A DNA stretch of 47,800 nt. Source: JAATGA01 sp047605605 (GTDB lineage: Bacteria; Pseudomonadota; Alphaproteobacteria; Rhodobacterales; Rhodobacteraceae). This document shows, one piece after another, positions 24,561 through 31,891 of this stretch (the stretch's first letter is position 1; each line of letters begins with the position of its first letter). Both the position numbers and the translations under genes were made by a program. The stretch spans positions 1 through 47,800 of the forward strand of contig JASGFG010000023.1 of the NCBI GenBank assembly GCA_047605605.1. Reading direction: 5' to 3'. Below the pieces are notes generated by a model. That model did not search any database and was not told where the DNA came from. It saw only the letters and a program-made list of their open reading frames with translations.

Positions 24561-25447
24561 TCGGCAAATACCTTCTGACGCTTTTTCTTGCGCTGGCGCT
24601 GCCGGGGGCGGCATCCGCGCAGGATCTGGCCAACAAGCTTTTCGGGGCGAAGGCCACGCCCTCGGCCGGGCTGCCGATGCCGGTCGGCAGCTATGCCCGC
24701 GGCTGCGGCGCGGGGCTGGTGCAACTGCCCGAAACCGGCCCCAGCTGGCAGGCGATGCGGCTGTCGCGGAACCGCAACTGGGGCCAGCCGGAAATGATCT
24801 CCTTTCTGCAGGACCTGTCGCGCGCGGCCCAGCAGGTCGGCTGGGCCGGGCTTTACATCGGCGACATCAGCCAGCCGCGCGGCGGCCCCATGACCTCGGG
24901 CCATGCCAGCCACCAGATCGGGCTGGATGCCGACATCTGGATGCTGCCCCCCCGGCGGCTGGACCTGACGCGGGCCGAGCGGGAAAGCATCTCCTCGGTC
25001 GCCGTGCGTTCCGCCGACCAGAAATCGGTCACGAAATACTGGACGCCCCAGCATCGCGCGCTGATGAAGGCGGCGGCACTGGACCCGCGCGTCGACCGGA
25101 TCTTCGTCGCCGCCGCCGTCAAGATCGAGATGTGCAGGACCGCCCGGAAATCCGACACGCCCTGGCTGCAAAAGATCCGCCCCATCGCAGGCCACGACAC
25201 GCATTTCCATGTGCGGCTGAAATGTCCGCCGGGCGCCACCGCCTGTCAGACGCAGGCGCCCACGGTGTCGGAACTGTCCAAGGGCGGAAACGGCTGTGAC
25301 GAGACGCTGACCTGGTGGGTCACCGATTACCTGAACCCGCCCAAGCCGACCAAGAAGACCCCGCCTGCGAAACGCGAACGCGGACCCCGCGAATACACCA
25401 TGGCCGACCTGCCCGGACAATGCGCCGCCGTTCTCGCCTCGGACTGA
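24557..25447 (+). CDS. mepA: Penicillin-insensitive murein DD-endopeptidase
   Basis: A 296-residue periplasmic metallopeptidase (family M74) that cuts D-Ala-mDAP cross-links. Signal peptide MIGKYLLTLFLALALPGAASA, then PMPVGSYARGCGAGLVQLPE, the zinc-site segment SGHASHQIGLDADIW and the C-terminal GHDTHFHVRLKCP, plus paired cysteines as in E. coli MepA. The Lys-rich C-terminus (KPTKKTPPAKRERGPRE) is a short extension. Overlaps the MFS gene start-to-stop (ATGA), and its end overlaps the next gene by 28 nt. Confidence 0.95.
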   Translation: MIGKYLLTLFLALALPGAASAQDLANKLFGAKATPSAGLPMPVGSYARGCGAGLVQLPETGPSWQAMRLSRNRNWGQPEMISFLQDLSRAAQQVGWAGLYIGDISQPRGGPMTSGHASHQIGLDADIWMLPPRRLDLTRAERESISSVAVRSADQKSVTKYWTPQHRALMKAAALDPRVDRIFVAAAVKIEMCRTARKSDTPWLQKIRPIAGHDTHFHVRLKCPPGATACQTQAPTVSELSKGGNGCDETLTWWVTDYLNPPKPTKKTPPAKRERGPREYTMADLPGQCAAVLASD

Positions 25448-26322
25448 TCGCGGCGCTGCTGCTGGCGCTGAATGGCGAAGGGGCCGCCGAGGATAGCGGG
25501 TTCATCGGCCGTTTTGTCTGGCGGTCGGATCAGGTCAAGTTCGGCGGTTATTCCTCGATCGACCTGCGCGATGGCGGCGCGCGGTTCATCGCAGTCACCG
25601 ACCGCGGGTGGTGGTCGCACGGGCGGCTGATCCGCGACGCGCAGGGCCGGATCACCGGCATCGACGCCGCACCGCAAGCCCGGCTGAAGAACACCGACGG
25701 CAAGCCGCTGCGCGGCTATCCCAGCGATGCCGAAGGGCTGGCCGTTGCCCCGGATGGCACGGCCTTCCTGTCTTTCGAGGGGCCGGCGCGCGTCTGGCGT
25801 TTTCCCGGCGGGCTGGATGGCCTGCCGGAACCCCTGCCCTCGCCCCGCGAATTTGCCGCGATGCCGAAGAACGAGGGGCTGGAGGCATTGGCCATCGGGC
25901 CGGACGGCGCGCTTTACACCCTGCCCGAGGATTCGCGGTCCACCCGGCCCTTTCCGCTTTACCGCTTTCGCGACGGGAAATGGGACGTGGCCTTCCGCAT
26001 CAGCCGCGCGGGGCTTTATGTGCCGGTCGGCGCTGATGTCGGGCCGGATGGCCGGCTTTATGTGCTGGAGCGGGCCTTCACCTCGCCCCTGACCGGCTTT
26101 TCCAGCCGGATACGCCGGTTCGACCTTTCCTCCACAGGCGAGACGGCGGGCGAGACGCTGCTTGTCACCCCGCATTTCCGTTTTGGCGATCTGGAGGGGA
26201 TCTCGGTCTGGCGCGATGCCGCGAACGGGTTGCGCGCGACGATGATCGCGGATGACAATTTCAGCATGTTCCTGTCGACCGAAATCGTCGAATACCGGCT
26301 GCCGGATCAGGCCGTGCATTGA
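25420..26322 (+). CDS. Exported phytase-like (esterase-like) domain protein
   Basis: A 300-residue protein with an N-terminal signal (MRRRSRLGLIAALLLALNGEGAA) followed by a single beta-propeller-like phytase-like domain: FGGYSSIDLRDGGARFIAVTDRGWW, GYPSDAEGLAVAPDGTAFLSFE, NEGLEALAIGPDGALYTLPED and FGDLEGISVW. Family members are annotated as esterase-like activity of phytase; the substrate is not established. The ATG at 25420 lies inside the end of mepA (28-nt overlap, different frame) and is needed to give the signal peptide. Same domain family as the large protein at 2936-5098. Confidence 0.85.
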   Translation: MRRRSRLGLIAALLLALNGEGAAEDSGFIGRFVWRSDQVKFGGYSSIDLRDGGARFIAVTDRGWWSHGRLIRDAQGRITGIDAAPQARLKNTDGKPLRGYPSDAEGLAVAPDGTAFLSFEGPARVWRFPGGLDGLPEPLPSPREFAAMPKNEGLEALAIGPDGALYTLPEDSRSTRPFPLYRFRDGKWDVAFRISRAGLYVPVGADVGPDGRLYVLERAFTSPLTGFSSRIRRFDLSSTGETAGETLLVTPHFRFGDLEGISVWRDAANGLRATMIADDNFSMFLSTEIVEYRLPDQAVH

Positions 26323-26400
26323 CTCGGGCCGGGGCGGGGCGTATTGGCCCGCTGCCCTGCCGGGGCCAAGTCTCCGCCACCTTGTCAAAACGGATCACAG

Positions 26401-27021
26401 ATGCGTCCCCTGATCGTCCCCGTCCTTGCGATGGCCTGCGTGGTCGTCGCCTCGAACATCCTGGTGCAGTTCCTTGTCGGCGACTGGCTGACCTGGGGTG
26501 CCTTTACCTATCCCTTCGCCTTTCTGGTCACAGACCTGACCAACCGCATCCATGGGCCGGTCGCGGCGCGGCGGGTCGTCTATGTGGGCTTTCTGGTCGG
26601 GCTGTTCTGCTCGTTCGTCGGCACACAAATCCAGGGCGAGTTCGGCCCGCTGGTCACGCTGCGCGTCGCTTTGGCCTCGGGGCTGGCCTTCCTCTGCTCG
26701 AACCTTCTGGACATCGCGATCTTTCAGCGGTTCCGCAACGGCCTCTGGTGGCGCGCGCCGCTGATCTCGCCGCTGATCGCATCCTGTTTCGACACTGCAA
26801 TCTTCTTCACGACTGCTTTTTCGGCAGTGCTGTCGTTCCTTGAACCTACCAATGATGTGGGTTGGGCCAATGAACACCTACCACTGCTTGGGTTCGGGCC
26901 GGTCGTGCCGCTATGGGTATCGCTGGCCTTCGCCGACTGGTGCGTAAAAATTGTGCTTGCAATCGTGGCGCTGGTGCCATTCCGCCTGATCATCGCGAAT
27001 TTGATGCGCAAGGCCGCCTGA
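26401..27021 (+). CDS. yhhQ: Queuosine precursor (7-cyano-7-deazaguanine) transporter
   Basis: A 206-residue inner-membrane protein with about six helices. NRIHGPVAARRVVYVGF, VTLRVALASGLAFLCSNLLDIAIFQRFR, WWRAPLISPLIASCFDTAIFF and SLAFADWCVKIVLAIVALVPFR are the conserved YhhQ (DUF165/QPTR) segments. Imports a deazaguanine intermediate for tRNA queuosine. Ordinary start, ATG at 26401. The last 200 bp use TTG, CTA, GTA and AAA codons more than the first 400 bp and are lower in GC. I looked for a preQ1 riboswitch in the 78-nt leader and saw no matching aptamer. Confidence 0.93.
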   Translation: MRPLIVPVLAMACVVVASNILVQFLVGDWLTWGAFTYPFAFLVTDLTNRIHGPVAARRVVYVGFLVGLFCSFVGTQIQGEFGPLVTLRVALASGLAFLCSNLLDIAIFQRFRNGLWWRAPLISPLIASCFDTAIFFTTAFSAVLSFLEPTNDVGWANEHLPLLGFGPVVPLWVSLAFADWCVKIVLAIVALVPFRLIIANLMRKAA

Positions 27022-27027
27022 AATGTT

Positions 27028-27056
27028 TTGACAAAGGCCGCAACTGTGCGAACCTC
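27028..27056 (+). promoter_or_regulatory. Candidate promoter of the small ORF / RNA unit
   Basis: A perfect -35 hexamer TTGACA (27028-27033) starts 7 nt after the yhhQ stop. With 17-nt spacing the -10 position is AACCTC, a poor match, so promoter assignment rests on the -35 box and on the isolated gene unit downstream. Strong -35 with loose -10 is common in Rhodobacterales. Confidence 0.4.
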
Positions 27057-27091
27057 CATTCATCGGCAATCTTTTGAAAGGAGGTGATCCA

Positions 27092-27148
27092 GTGTCTAGA
27101 GGGATATTGGAGAGAGGTGTCGGGACAGTCAGGAGGATCGTTTTCTAA
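27092..27148 (+). CDS. 18-residue peptide ORF with super Shine-Dalgarno
   Basis: GTG start at 27092, TAA at 27146-27148; the peptide reads MSRGILERGVGTVRRIVF, net basic (four Arg, one Glu). AGGAGG is 7 nt before the GTG and is part of a 16-nt perfect complement to the 16S rRNA 3' end, the strongest initiation signal in the window. No rare-codon or amino-acid run suggests classical attenuation. I do not recognise the peptide. It is flanked by a TTGACA box and a terminator, so it forms its own unit. Alternatively the peptide is incidental and the RNA itself matters. Confidence 0.55.
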   Translation: MSRGILERGVGTVRRIVF

Positions 27149-27218
27149 GGGCAGCCCCTTATTAATCGACCGAATGATTGGGCCTAGATCCTAACTGGCC
27201 CATCTCCTTGTAACTCGG

Positions 27219-27253
27219 AAAGGGTCGCCGCTCTCTCGGCGACCCTTTCTCTA
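27219..27253 (+). terminator. Strong rho-independent terminator
   Basis: Perfect 12-bp stem AAAGGGTCGCCG / CGGCGACCCTTT with a CTCTCT loop (27219-27248), followed by CTCTATTCT. It ends the small RNA/ORF unit. Confidence 0.88.
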
Positions 27254-27273
27254 TTCTGGCCAACGTCGAATGA

Positions 27274-27335
27274 GTATTTGGAAAAGGGAAAATCCGGCCC
27301 TGCGATCAGCTTGCGGCTTTCCCTTTCGGAAATAC
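27274..27335. repeat. Inverted repeat fused to the hairpin repeat copy 3
   Basis: GTATTT..AAAGGGAAA (27274-27291) is inverted as TTTCCCTTT..AAATAC (27318-27335), separated by 26 nt. The right end AAATAC is also the first block of repeat copy 3 (27330-27367), so the repeat seems to sit in or form one end of a larger palindrome. Confidence 0.5.
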
Positions 27336-27367
27336 TCTGCGGGGGTCCGGGGGTGCAAAACCCCCGG
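27330..27367 (+). repeat. Dispersed intergenic GC-rich hairpin repeat, copy 3
   Basis: AAATACTCTGC, then GGGGGTCC, then the stem CCGGGGGT / ACCCCCGG with loop GCAAA (27347-27367). The loop is the same as in copy 1 (5235-5285), and the order of parts is the same as in copy 2. Located 56 nt before arfB. Confidence 0.75.
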
Positions 27368-27422
27368 CGCGCGCCGCACAAGCGGCCTTTTCCCATCCGG
27401 GCCTTTCCCCTAACCTTGGCCC

Positions 27423-27851
27423 ATGCTGCGGATCACCGACACCCTTCACCTCGCCGACTGGGAACTGACCGAGAGCTTTTCGCGCTCGTCCGGCCCCGGC
27501 GGGCAGAATGTGAACAAGGTGGAAACCGCAGTCGAGCTGCGGTTCGAGGCGGAACGCTCGCCCCACCTGCTCCCCGCGGTCAAGGCGCGGCTGAAGCGGC
27601 TGGCCGGGCGGCGCTGGACGCTGGACGGCGCCATCGTCATCCGGGCCGAGGAAACCCGCAGCCAGCAGCGAAACCGCGAGCTGGCGCGCGAACGGCTGGT
27701 GGCGATGATCCAGCAGGCACTGGTCGCGCCGAAACGGCGCATCGCCACCAAGCCGACCTATGGCAGCCAGCAGCGCCGTCTGGCGGCGAAAACCGTCCGC
27801 AGCGGGGTAAAGGCGGGGCGCGGCCGCATCGCGCCCGAGGGGGAAGAATGA
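27423..27851 (+). CDS. arfB: Alternative ribosome-rescue factor / peptidyl-tRNA hydrolase
   Basis: A 142-residue ArfB (YaeJ) protein. SRSSGPGGQNVNKVET contains the GGQ motif that hydrolyses peptidyl-tRNA on stalled ribosomes, and the basic tail (KPTYGSQQRRLAAKTVRSGVKAGRGR) is the part that enters the empty mRNA channel. Length is normal. Its stop overlaps the next gene by ATGA. Close after the small RNA unit and repeat copy 3. Confidence 0.95.
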   Translation: MLRITDTLHLADWELTESFSRSSGPGGQNVNKVETAVELRFEAERSPHLLPAVKARLKRLAGRRWTLDGAIVIRAEETRSQQRNRELARERLVAMIQQALVAPKRRIATKPTYGSQQRRLAAKTVRSGVKAGRGRIAPEGEE

Positions 27852-29125
27852 CCGGAACGCTGCCCGAAACACTGCTCGAACGCCGCGCCCGGCTGATGGG
27901 GCCGAACGTGCCGACCTTTTACCGCCACCCGGTGCAGATCGTGCAGGGCGACGGGGTCTGGCTGTGGGATGCGGCCGGCAACCGCTATCTCGACTGCTAT
28001 AACAATGTGCCGCATGTGGGCCATTGCCACCCGAAGGTGGTTCATGCCATCGCCCATCAGGCGGCGATCCTGAACACCCATACCCGTTATCTGCACGATC
28101 TGGTGCTGGATTATATCGAGCGTCTGACCGCGAAACTGGGCCATGGCATCGCCCAGATGATCATGACCTGCACCGGGTCCGAAGCGAATGACATCGCGCT
28201 GCGCATGGCGCAGGCCGTCACCGGTGCGACGGGGGTGATCGCCACCGACAACACCTATCACGGCAATACGGCGATGGTCAGCCAACTGTCCACCCGCCGC
28301 CCGCCCATCGGCGGCCGCGCCCCCTGGGTGCGGCTGGTCCCCGCGCCCGACCGGCTGATCCCGCCGGGCAGTCCCTGCGGCGATGCCGCGCTGCGGTTTG
28401 CCGCCAATGTCGCCGAGGCCATCGCCGATCTGAAATCCGCGGGCCACGGCTTTTCCGCCATCATGCTGTGCCCGGTCTTTGCGAATGAGGGGATGCCTTC
28501 GGTCCCGCCCGGATTCCTCGACCCCACGATGGCCGTGGTCCGCGCCGCAGGCGGCCTGATGATCGCGGACGAGGTGCAGCCCGGTTTCGGCCGCACCGGC
28601 AGCCATTTCTGGGGCCACGACCGGCTGGGCTTTGCCCCCGACATCGTGACCATGGGCAAGCCGATGGCCAATGGCCACCCCGTCGCCGCCGTGGCCACCC
28701 GGCCCGAGATCATGGCGGCCTTCCGCGAGAATTTCGGATATTTCAACACCTTCGGCGGCAATCCGGTGTCTGCCGCCGCCTGCCTCGCCACGCTGGTCGT
28801 GATCGAGGAGGAAGGCTTGCAGGAAAACGCCGCCCGCGTGGGCGCCTATCTGCTGGATCGGCTGCGCGCCCTGCGCCACCCCTTTCTGGTCGAGGCGCGA
28901 GGCGCGGGCCTGTTCTTCGCGCTGGAGTTCTGGGACGGCGACACCCCCGCCGCCGGTTTCACCGCCGATCTGGTCGAGGATCTGGTGGCGCGCGGCTTCC
29001 TGACGAACCGGCTGGGGCGCGGGCAGAACATCCTGAAGATGCGCCCGCCCATGCCTTTTGGCATCGACCATGCCGACATGCTGGCCGATGCGCTGCAAGC
29101 CGCGCTGGACGCCGCCCCCCGATGA
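27848..29125 (+). CDS. Class III PLP aminotransferase / phospho-lyase-like
   Basis: A 425-residue PLP enzyme of the class III aminotransferase fold. Seen: YLDCYNNVPHVGHCHPKVV, TCTGSEANDIALRMA, DNTYHGNT, IADEVQPGFGRTG (cofactor Asp) and VTMGKPMANGHPVA (PLP Lys), then FNTFGGNPVSAAA. The NVPHVGHCHP opening and TGSEAND resemble the AGXT2L group (ethanolamine-phosphate and 5-phosphohydroxylysine phospho-lyases) more than ordinary transaminases. The next gene is an APH-type kinase, overlapping by ATGA, which fits a kinase-then-lyase pair. The substrate is inferred, not shown. Confidence 0.85.
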   Translation: MTGTLPETLLERRARLMGPNVPTFYRHPVQIVQGDGVWLWDAAGNRYLDCYNNVPHVGHCHPKVVHAIAHQAAILNTHTRYLHDLVLDYIERLTAKLGHGIAQMIMTCTGSEANDIALRMAQAVTGATGVIATDNTYHGNTAMVSQLSTRRPPIGGRAPWVRLVPAPDRLIPPGSPCGDAALRFAANVAEAIADLKSAGHGFSAIMLCPVFANEGMPSVPPGFLDPTMAVVRAAGGLMIADEVQPGFGRTGSHFWGHDRLGFAPDIVTMGKPMANGHPVAAVATRPEIMAAFRENFGYFNTFGGNPVSAAACLATLVVIEEEGLQENAARVGAYLLDRLRALRHPFLVEARGAGLFFALEFWDGDTPAAGFTADLVEDLVARGFLTNRLGRGQNILKMRPPMPFGIDHADMLADALQAALDAAPR

Positions 29126-30054
29126 CCGAGGCCGAAGCCGCCGCCCGCCTCTGGCGCGCCCGCCCCGTCCGCCCGCTCAGCCAACGCGAGAACGAGGTCC
29201 ATGAAATCGCCCTGCCCGACGGCTCGCCCGCGGCGCTGCGTCTGCACCGGCAGGGGTATCAGAGCGGCGACAGCATCCGGTCGGAACTGTGGTGGTGCGC
29301 GGAACTGGCGGCCCGCGGCCTGCCCGTGCCGCGCCCCGTGCCGTTGCCGGACGGCGCGTTGCTGGCCGAACTGCCGTCCGGGCGCTGCGTCTCGGTGGTG
29401 GGGTGGGTTGCGGGGGAACCGCTTGGCGCGGCAGGGGTGCCGCTGGCCGGAACGGCGGCGGAACAGGCGGCGCGTCACCATGCGCTCGGGCAGGTGCTGG
29501 CGCGGGTGCATGATGCCTCGGACCGGATGACGCTGCCCGGCTGGTTCACCCGCCACCGCTGGGATGCCGAGGGGCTGGCGGGCGAAACCCCGACTTGGGG
29601 CCGATTCTGGGACCACGCCCAGCTGACGCAGGATGAGGCTGCAACCCTGCGCGCCGCCCGCGACTGGCTGCACGCGCGCCTGAGCGCGCATCAGGACCAG
29701 GGCGCGGACATGGGCCTGATCCATTCCGACGCGCTGCGCGAGAACATCCTGCTGGACGACGGGGCGATGACCCTGATCGACTTTGACGATGCCGGGATCG
29801 GCTTTCGCCTTTACGACCTCGGCTCGGTCCTCAGCCAGAACCTGTATGAACCGGCCTATCGCGACATCCGCGCGGCCCTGATCGCGGGCTATGCGTCGGA
29901 ACGCCCGCTGCGCGCCGATCTGGTCGATACCTTCACGCTGGCCCGCACCCTGTCATCGGTCGGCTGGACCATGCCGCGCGTCGACCCCGCCCATCCCATC
30001 GTGCGCCGCCACATCGACCGGGCCATCCTGTGCGCCCGGCTGGTGATCGGATGA
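29122..30054 (+). CDS. APH-type phosphotransferase (hydroxylysine kinase-like)
   Basis: A 310-residue kinase of the aminoglycoside phosphotransferase / homoserine kinase II / SrkA superfamily. The catalytic loop is LIHSDALRENILLDDG (His, Asp and Asn spaced as H-x-D-x4-N), and the metal Asp is in LIDFDDAGIGFRLYDLGSVL. The N-lobe has YQSGDSIRSELWWCAELAARG. Related enzymes phosphorylate 5-hydroxylysine, homoserine or protein Ser. Partnered by overlap with the phospho-lyase-like gene, it probably phosphorylates an amino alcohol whose phosphate that enzyme then eliminates. Confidence 0.85.
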   Translation: MTEAEAAARLWRARPVRPLSQRENEVHEIALPDGSPAALRLHRQGYQSGDSIRSELWWCAELAARGLPVPRPVPLPDGALLAELPSGRCVSVVGWVAGEPLGAAGVPLAGTAAEQAARHHALGQVLARVHDASDRMTLPGWFTRHRWDAEGLAGETPTWGRFWDHAQLTQDEAATLRAARDWLHARLSAHQDQGADMGLIHSDALRENILLDDGAMTLIDFDDAGIGFRLYDLGSVLSQNLYEPAYRDIRAALIAGYASERPLRADLVDTFTLARTLSSVGWTMPRVDPAHPIVRRHIDRAILCARLVIG

Positions 30055-30062
30055 CCCTGCGA

Positions 30063-30080
30063 CACCGCTTGAACGCGGTG
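30063..30080. terminator. Small hairpin between convergent genes
   Basis: CACCGC-TTGAAC-GCGGTG, 6-bp stem, 8 nt after the kinase stop and before the pobA stop. No T-tract; weak evidence for termination. Confidence 0.3.
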
Positions 30081-30109
30081 CCGCCCATGGCTGCCGGAAA
30101 GGCCCGCGC

Positions 30110-31276
30110 TCAATAGGGCAGGCCCACATAGTTCTCGGCCAATGCCGTCTGTGCGGCGTGCGAGCCTTGCAGATAATCCACCTCGGTCGCCTGCATCCGG
30201 GCCAGGAAGGCCCCCTCGGCCGGAAAGGAATGCAGCATCCGCGTCATCGACCAGGAAAAGCGTGACGCTTTCCAGACCCGCGCCAGGGCGGTGGCCGAAT
30301 AGGCCTCCAGCAATCCGCCCTCGCCCTGGTACTGCGCGATCAAGGCCCGGCTCAGATACCACACGTCGGATGCGGCAAGGTTCAGCCCCTTGGCCCCGGT
30401 CGGCGGCACGATATGGGCCGCATCCCCCGCCAGGAACAGCCGCCCCCAGCTCATCGGTTCCGAGATGAAGCTGCGCAGCGGCGCGATGGATTTCTCGATC
30501 GACGGCCCGGTTTGCAGCACCTCGGCCAGATCGGGCGGCAGGCGGCGGCGCAACTCGGCCCAGAAGGCCGCATCCGACCAGTCCTCGACCCGGTCGGTCA
30601 GCGGCACCTGCAGGTAATGGCGGCTGAGGTTGGCATTGCGCATGGAACACAGCGCAAAGCCGCGTTCATGACCGGCATAGACCAGCTCGTGCTGCAAGGG
30701 CTGGGTTTCCGACAGGATGCCCAGCCAGCCAAAGGGATAGACATGCTCGAACTGCCGCCGCTGGCGCTCGGGGATGGTGCGGCGGCTGACGCCGTGGAAC
30801 CCGTCGCAGCCCGCGACATAGTCGCAGTCGATGCGATGGCTTTTCCCGCCCTGGGTAAAGGTGACATGGGGCGCATCGGTTTTCGCGCCATGGATCTGCA
30901 CCTCGGCGGCCTCGTGAAAGATCGGGGCGGCGATGCGGTCCAGTTCGGCATACAGGTCGCGCGTCACCTCGGTCTGGCCATAGATGGTGACGGTCTTGCC
31001 GGTCAGCGCCTTGAAATCCACATGCACCCGGTGGCCATGCGCGACGATCAGCGTGCCGTCATGCACGAACCCCTCGGCATCCAGCCGCGCGCCGACGCCT
31101 GCCGCGCGCAGGATGTCGCACAGCCCCTGTTCCAGCACGCCTGCCCGGATGCGGGCCAGCACATAGTCGCGCGTCCGCGCCTCGACGACCACGGCGTCGA
31201 TCCCCGCCCGGCGCAGCAAAAGGCAAAGCAGCAGCCCGGACGGGCCCCCGCCGATGATGCAGACCTGATGACGCAT
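30110..31276 (-). CDS. pobA: 4-hydroxybenzoate 3-monooxygenase
   Basis: A 388-residue FAD enzyme converting 4-hydroxybenzoate to protocatechuate with NADPH and O2. FAD-binding GGGPSG (9-14), VAGCDGFHGVSR and LFLAGDAAHIVPPTGAKGLN. Substrate-site residues known from the Pseudomonas enzyme are in place, one position earlier: Tyr200, Ser211, Arg213 and Tyr221, the Pro-Thr pair in PPTGAKG, and a late Tyr in AENYVGLPY. Starts 12 nt after the stop of the NIPSNAP gene, with AGGGGGG upstream, so the two form an operon. No ring-cleavage (pca) genes are in the window. Confidence 0.95.
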   Translation of the reverse strand: MRHQVCIIGGGPSGLLLCLLLRRAGIDAVVVEARTRDYVLARIRAGVLEQGLCDILRAAGVGARLDAEGFVHDGTLIVAHGHRVHVDFKALTGKTVTIYGQTEVTRDLYAELDRIAAPIFHEAAEVQIHGAKTDAPHVTFTQGGKSHRIDCDYVAGCDGFHGVSRRTIPERQRRQFEHVYPFGWLGILSETQPLQHELVYAGHERGFALCSMRNANLSRHYLQVPLTDRVEDWSDAAFWAELRRRLPPDLAEVLQTGPSIEKSIAPLRSFISEPMSWGRLFLAGDAAHIVPPTGAKGLNLAASDVWYLSRALIAQYQGEGGLLEAYSATALARVWKASRFSWSMTRMLHSFPAEGAFLARMQATEVDYLQGSHAAQTALAENYVGLPY

Positions 31277-31288
31277 TCGGTTCCCCCC

Positions 31289-31846
31289 TTACAGCGGTGA
31301 AAAGGCCAGCGGGCGCAGCACCACATGCGCGCCCGGCAAAGGTTTCGCGGGCACCGGATCGGCCCCCCGCGGCAGCAGCGCCATCGGCTGCGGATCGCCG
31401 GACGCCGGCGTCCAGACCGCGACGGCATCCATCGGTGCGGCGCCGGTGACCAGTCCCGCGCAGTCCGCCGCGAACAGCGGCGTTCCGGGGCGGCGGGCCG
31501 GATGGACCCTGCGCCGCGCCGCCAGTGCGGCATCGAAGGTGGCCGAGGACCGGTCCAGTCGCAGAAAGCGGTTCTCCTGCGCCTGCACCAGCGCGAAGGC
31601 GCGGGGGATGAAGCCCTTTACCCACTCTTCTTCATGCGCCAGCGCGGCGCGCGCCGCCTCGCGTTCGGCCCAACCGGCATAGGACCACAGGTGATGGATG
31701 GTGTTCAGCGCCCCGGTTTCCGCCAGCCAATAGCCGGTCAGCGGCAGGTGCCGTGTGACCAGCGGCAGCCCCTCATCCGCCAGCAGCGCCAGATAGTCCC
31801 CCGCCGCGCCGGGTTTCAGCCGATAGCTGCGCCATTCGTGGATCAT
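31289..31846 (-). CDS. NIPSNAP family protein
   Basis: About 185 residues. MIHEWRSYRLKPGAAGDYLAL and GYWLAETGALNTIHHLWSYAGWAEREAARAAL are the ferredoxin-like NIPSNAP pattern (IxExRxYxLxPG ... WxYxxxxER). The second half is more divergent, probably a second, degenerate NIPSNAP-type or unrelated beta domain. Function of the family is unclear; in bacteria it often accompanies FAD dehydrogenases and ring-compound catabolism. The ATG at 31846 follows a G-rich site; an ATG at 31861 is possible. First gene of the operon with pobA, with a candidate AraC-type site 46 bp upstream. Confidence 0.85.
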   Translation of the reverse strand: MIHEWRSYRLKPGAAGDYLALLADEGLPLVTRHLPLTGYWLAETGALNTIHHLWSYAGWAEREAARAALAHEEEWVKGFIPRAFALVQAQENRFLRLDRSSATFDAALAARRRVHPARRPGTPLFAADCAGLVTGAAPMDAVAVWTPASGDPQPMALLPRGADPVPAKPLPGAHVVLRPLAFSPL

Positions 31847-31891
31847 GCCGGTTCCCCCCATGCCGCCACCCTGTCGGAACGGCGGCGGCGG

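Larger units (their letters stand above)
27077..27253 (+). ncRNA. Structured RNA unit with extreme Shine-Dalgarno and self-complementary 3' part
   Basis: Starts with AAAGGAGGTGATCCAG, the exact reverse complement of the last 16 nt of 16S rRNA. It then has the 18-codon ORF, a hairpin TAAGGG-CAGC-CCCTTA whose first bases are the ORF stop (27146-27161), a hairpin GGGCC-N12-GGCCC (27180-27201), a CTCCTT segment (27204-27209), and an intrinsic terminator. The part 27183-27209 can pair with the Shine-Dalgarno and start-codon region: CTCCTT with AAGGAG, ACTGG with CCAGT, and CTAGA with TCTAG, all in the right antiparallel order. Whether the product is a leader, a regulatory RNA or only an mRNA is open. 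Confidence 0.5.

Noticed and set aside
26323..26400. preQ1 riboswitch in front of yhhQ
   Set aside because: The 78-nt leader has no C-rich/A-rich tail pair or pseudoknot layout of preQ1-I or -II aptamers that I can see.
27077..27092. Fragment of a 16S rRNA gene on the minus strand
   Set aside because: Only the terminal 16 nt match; the bases that should precede them in 16S rRNA are absent, and the orientation and spacing fit a Shine-Dalgarno for the small ORF.
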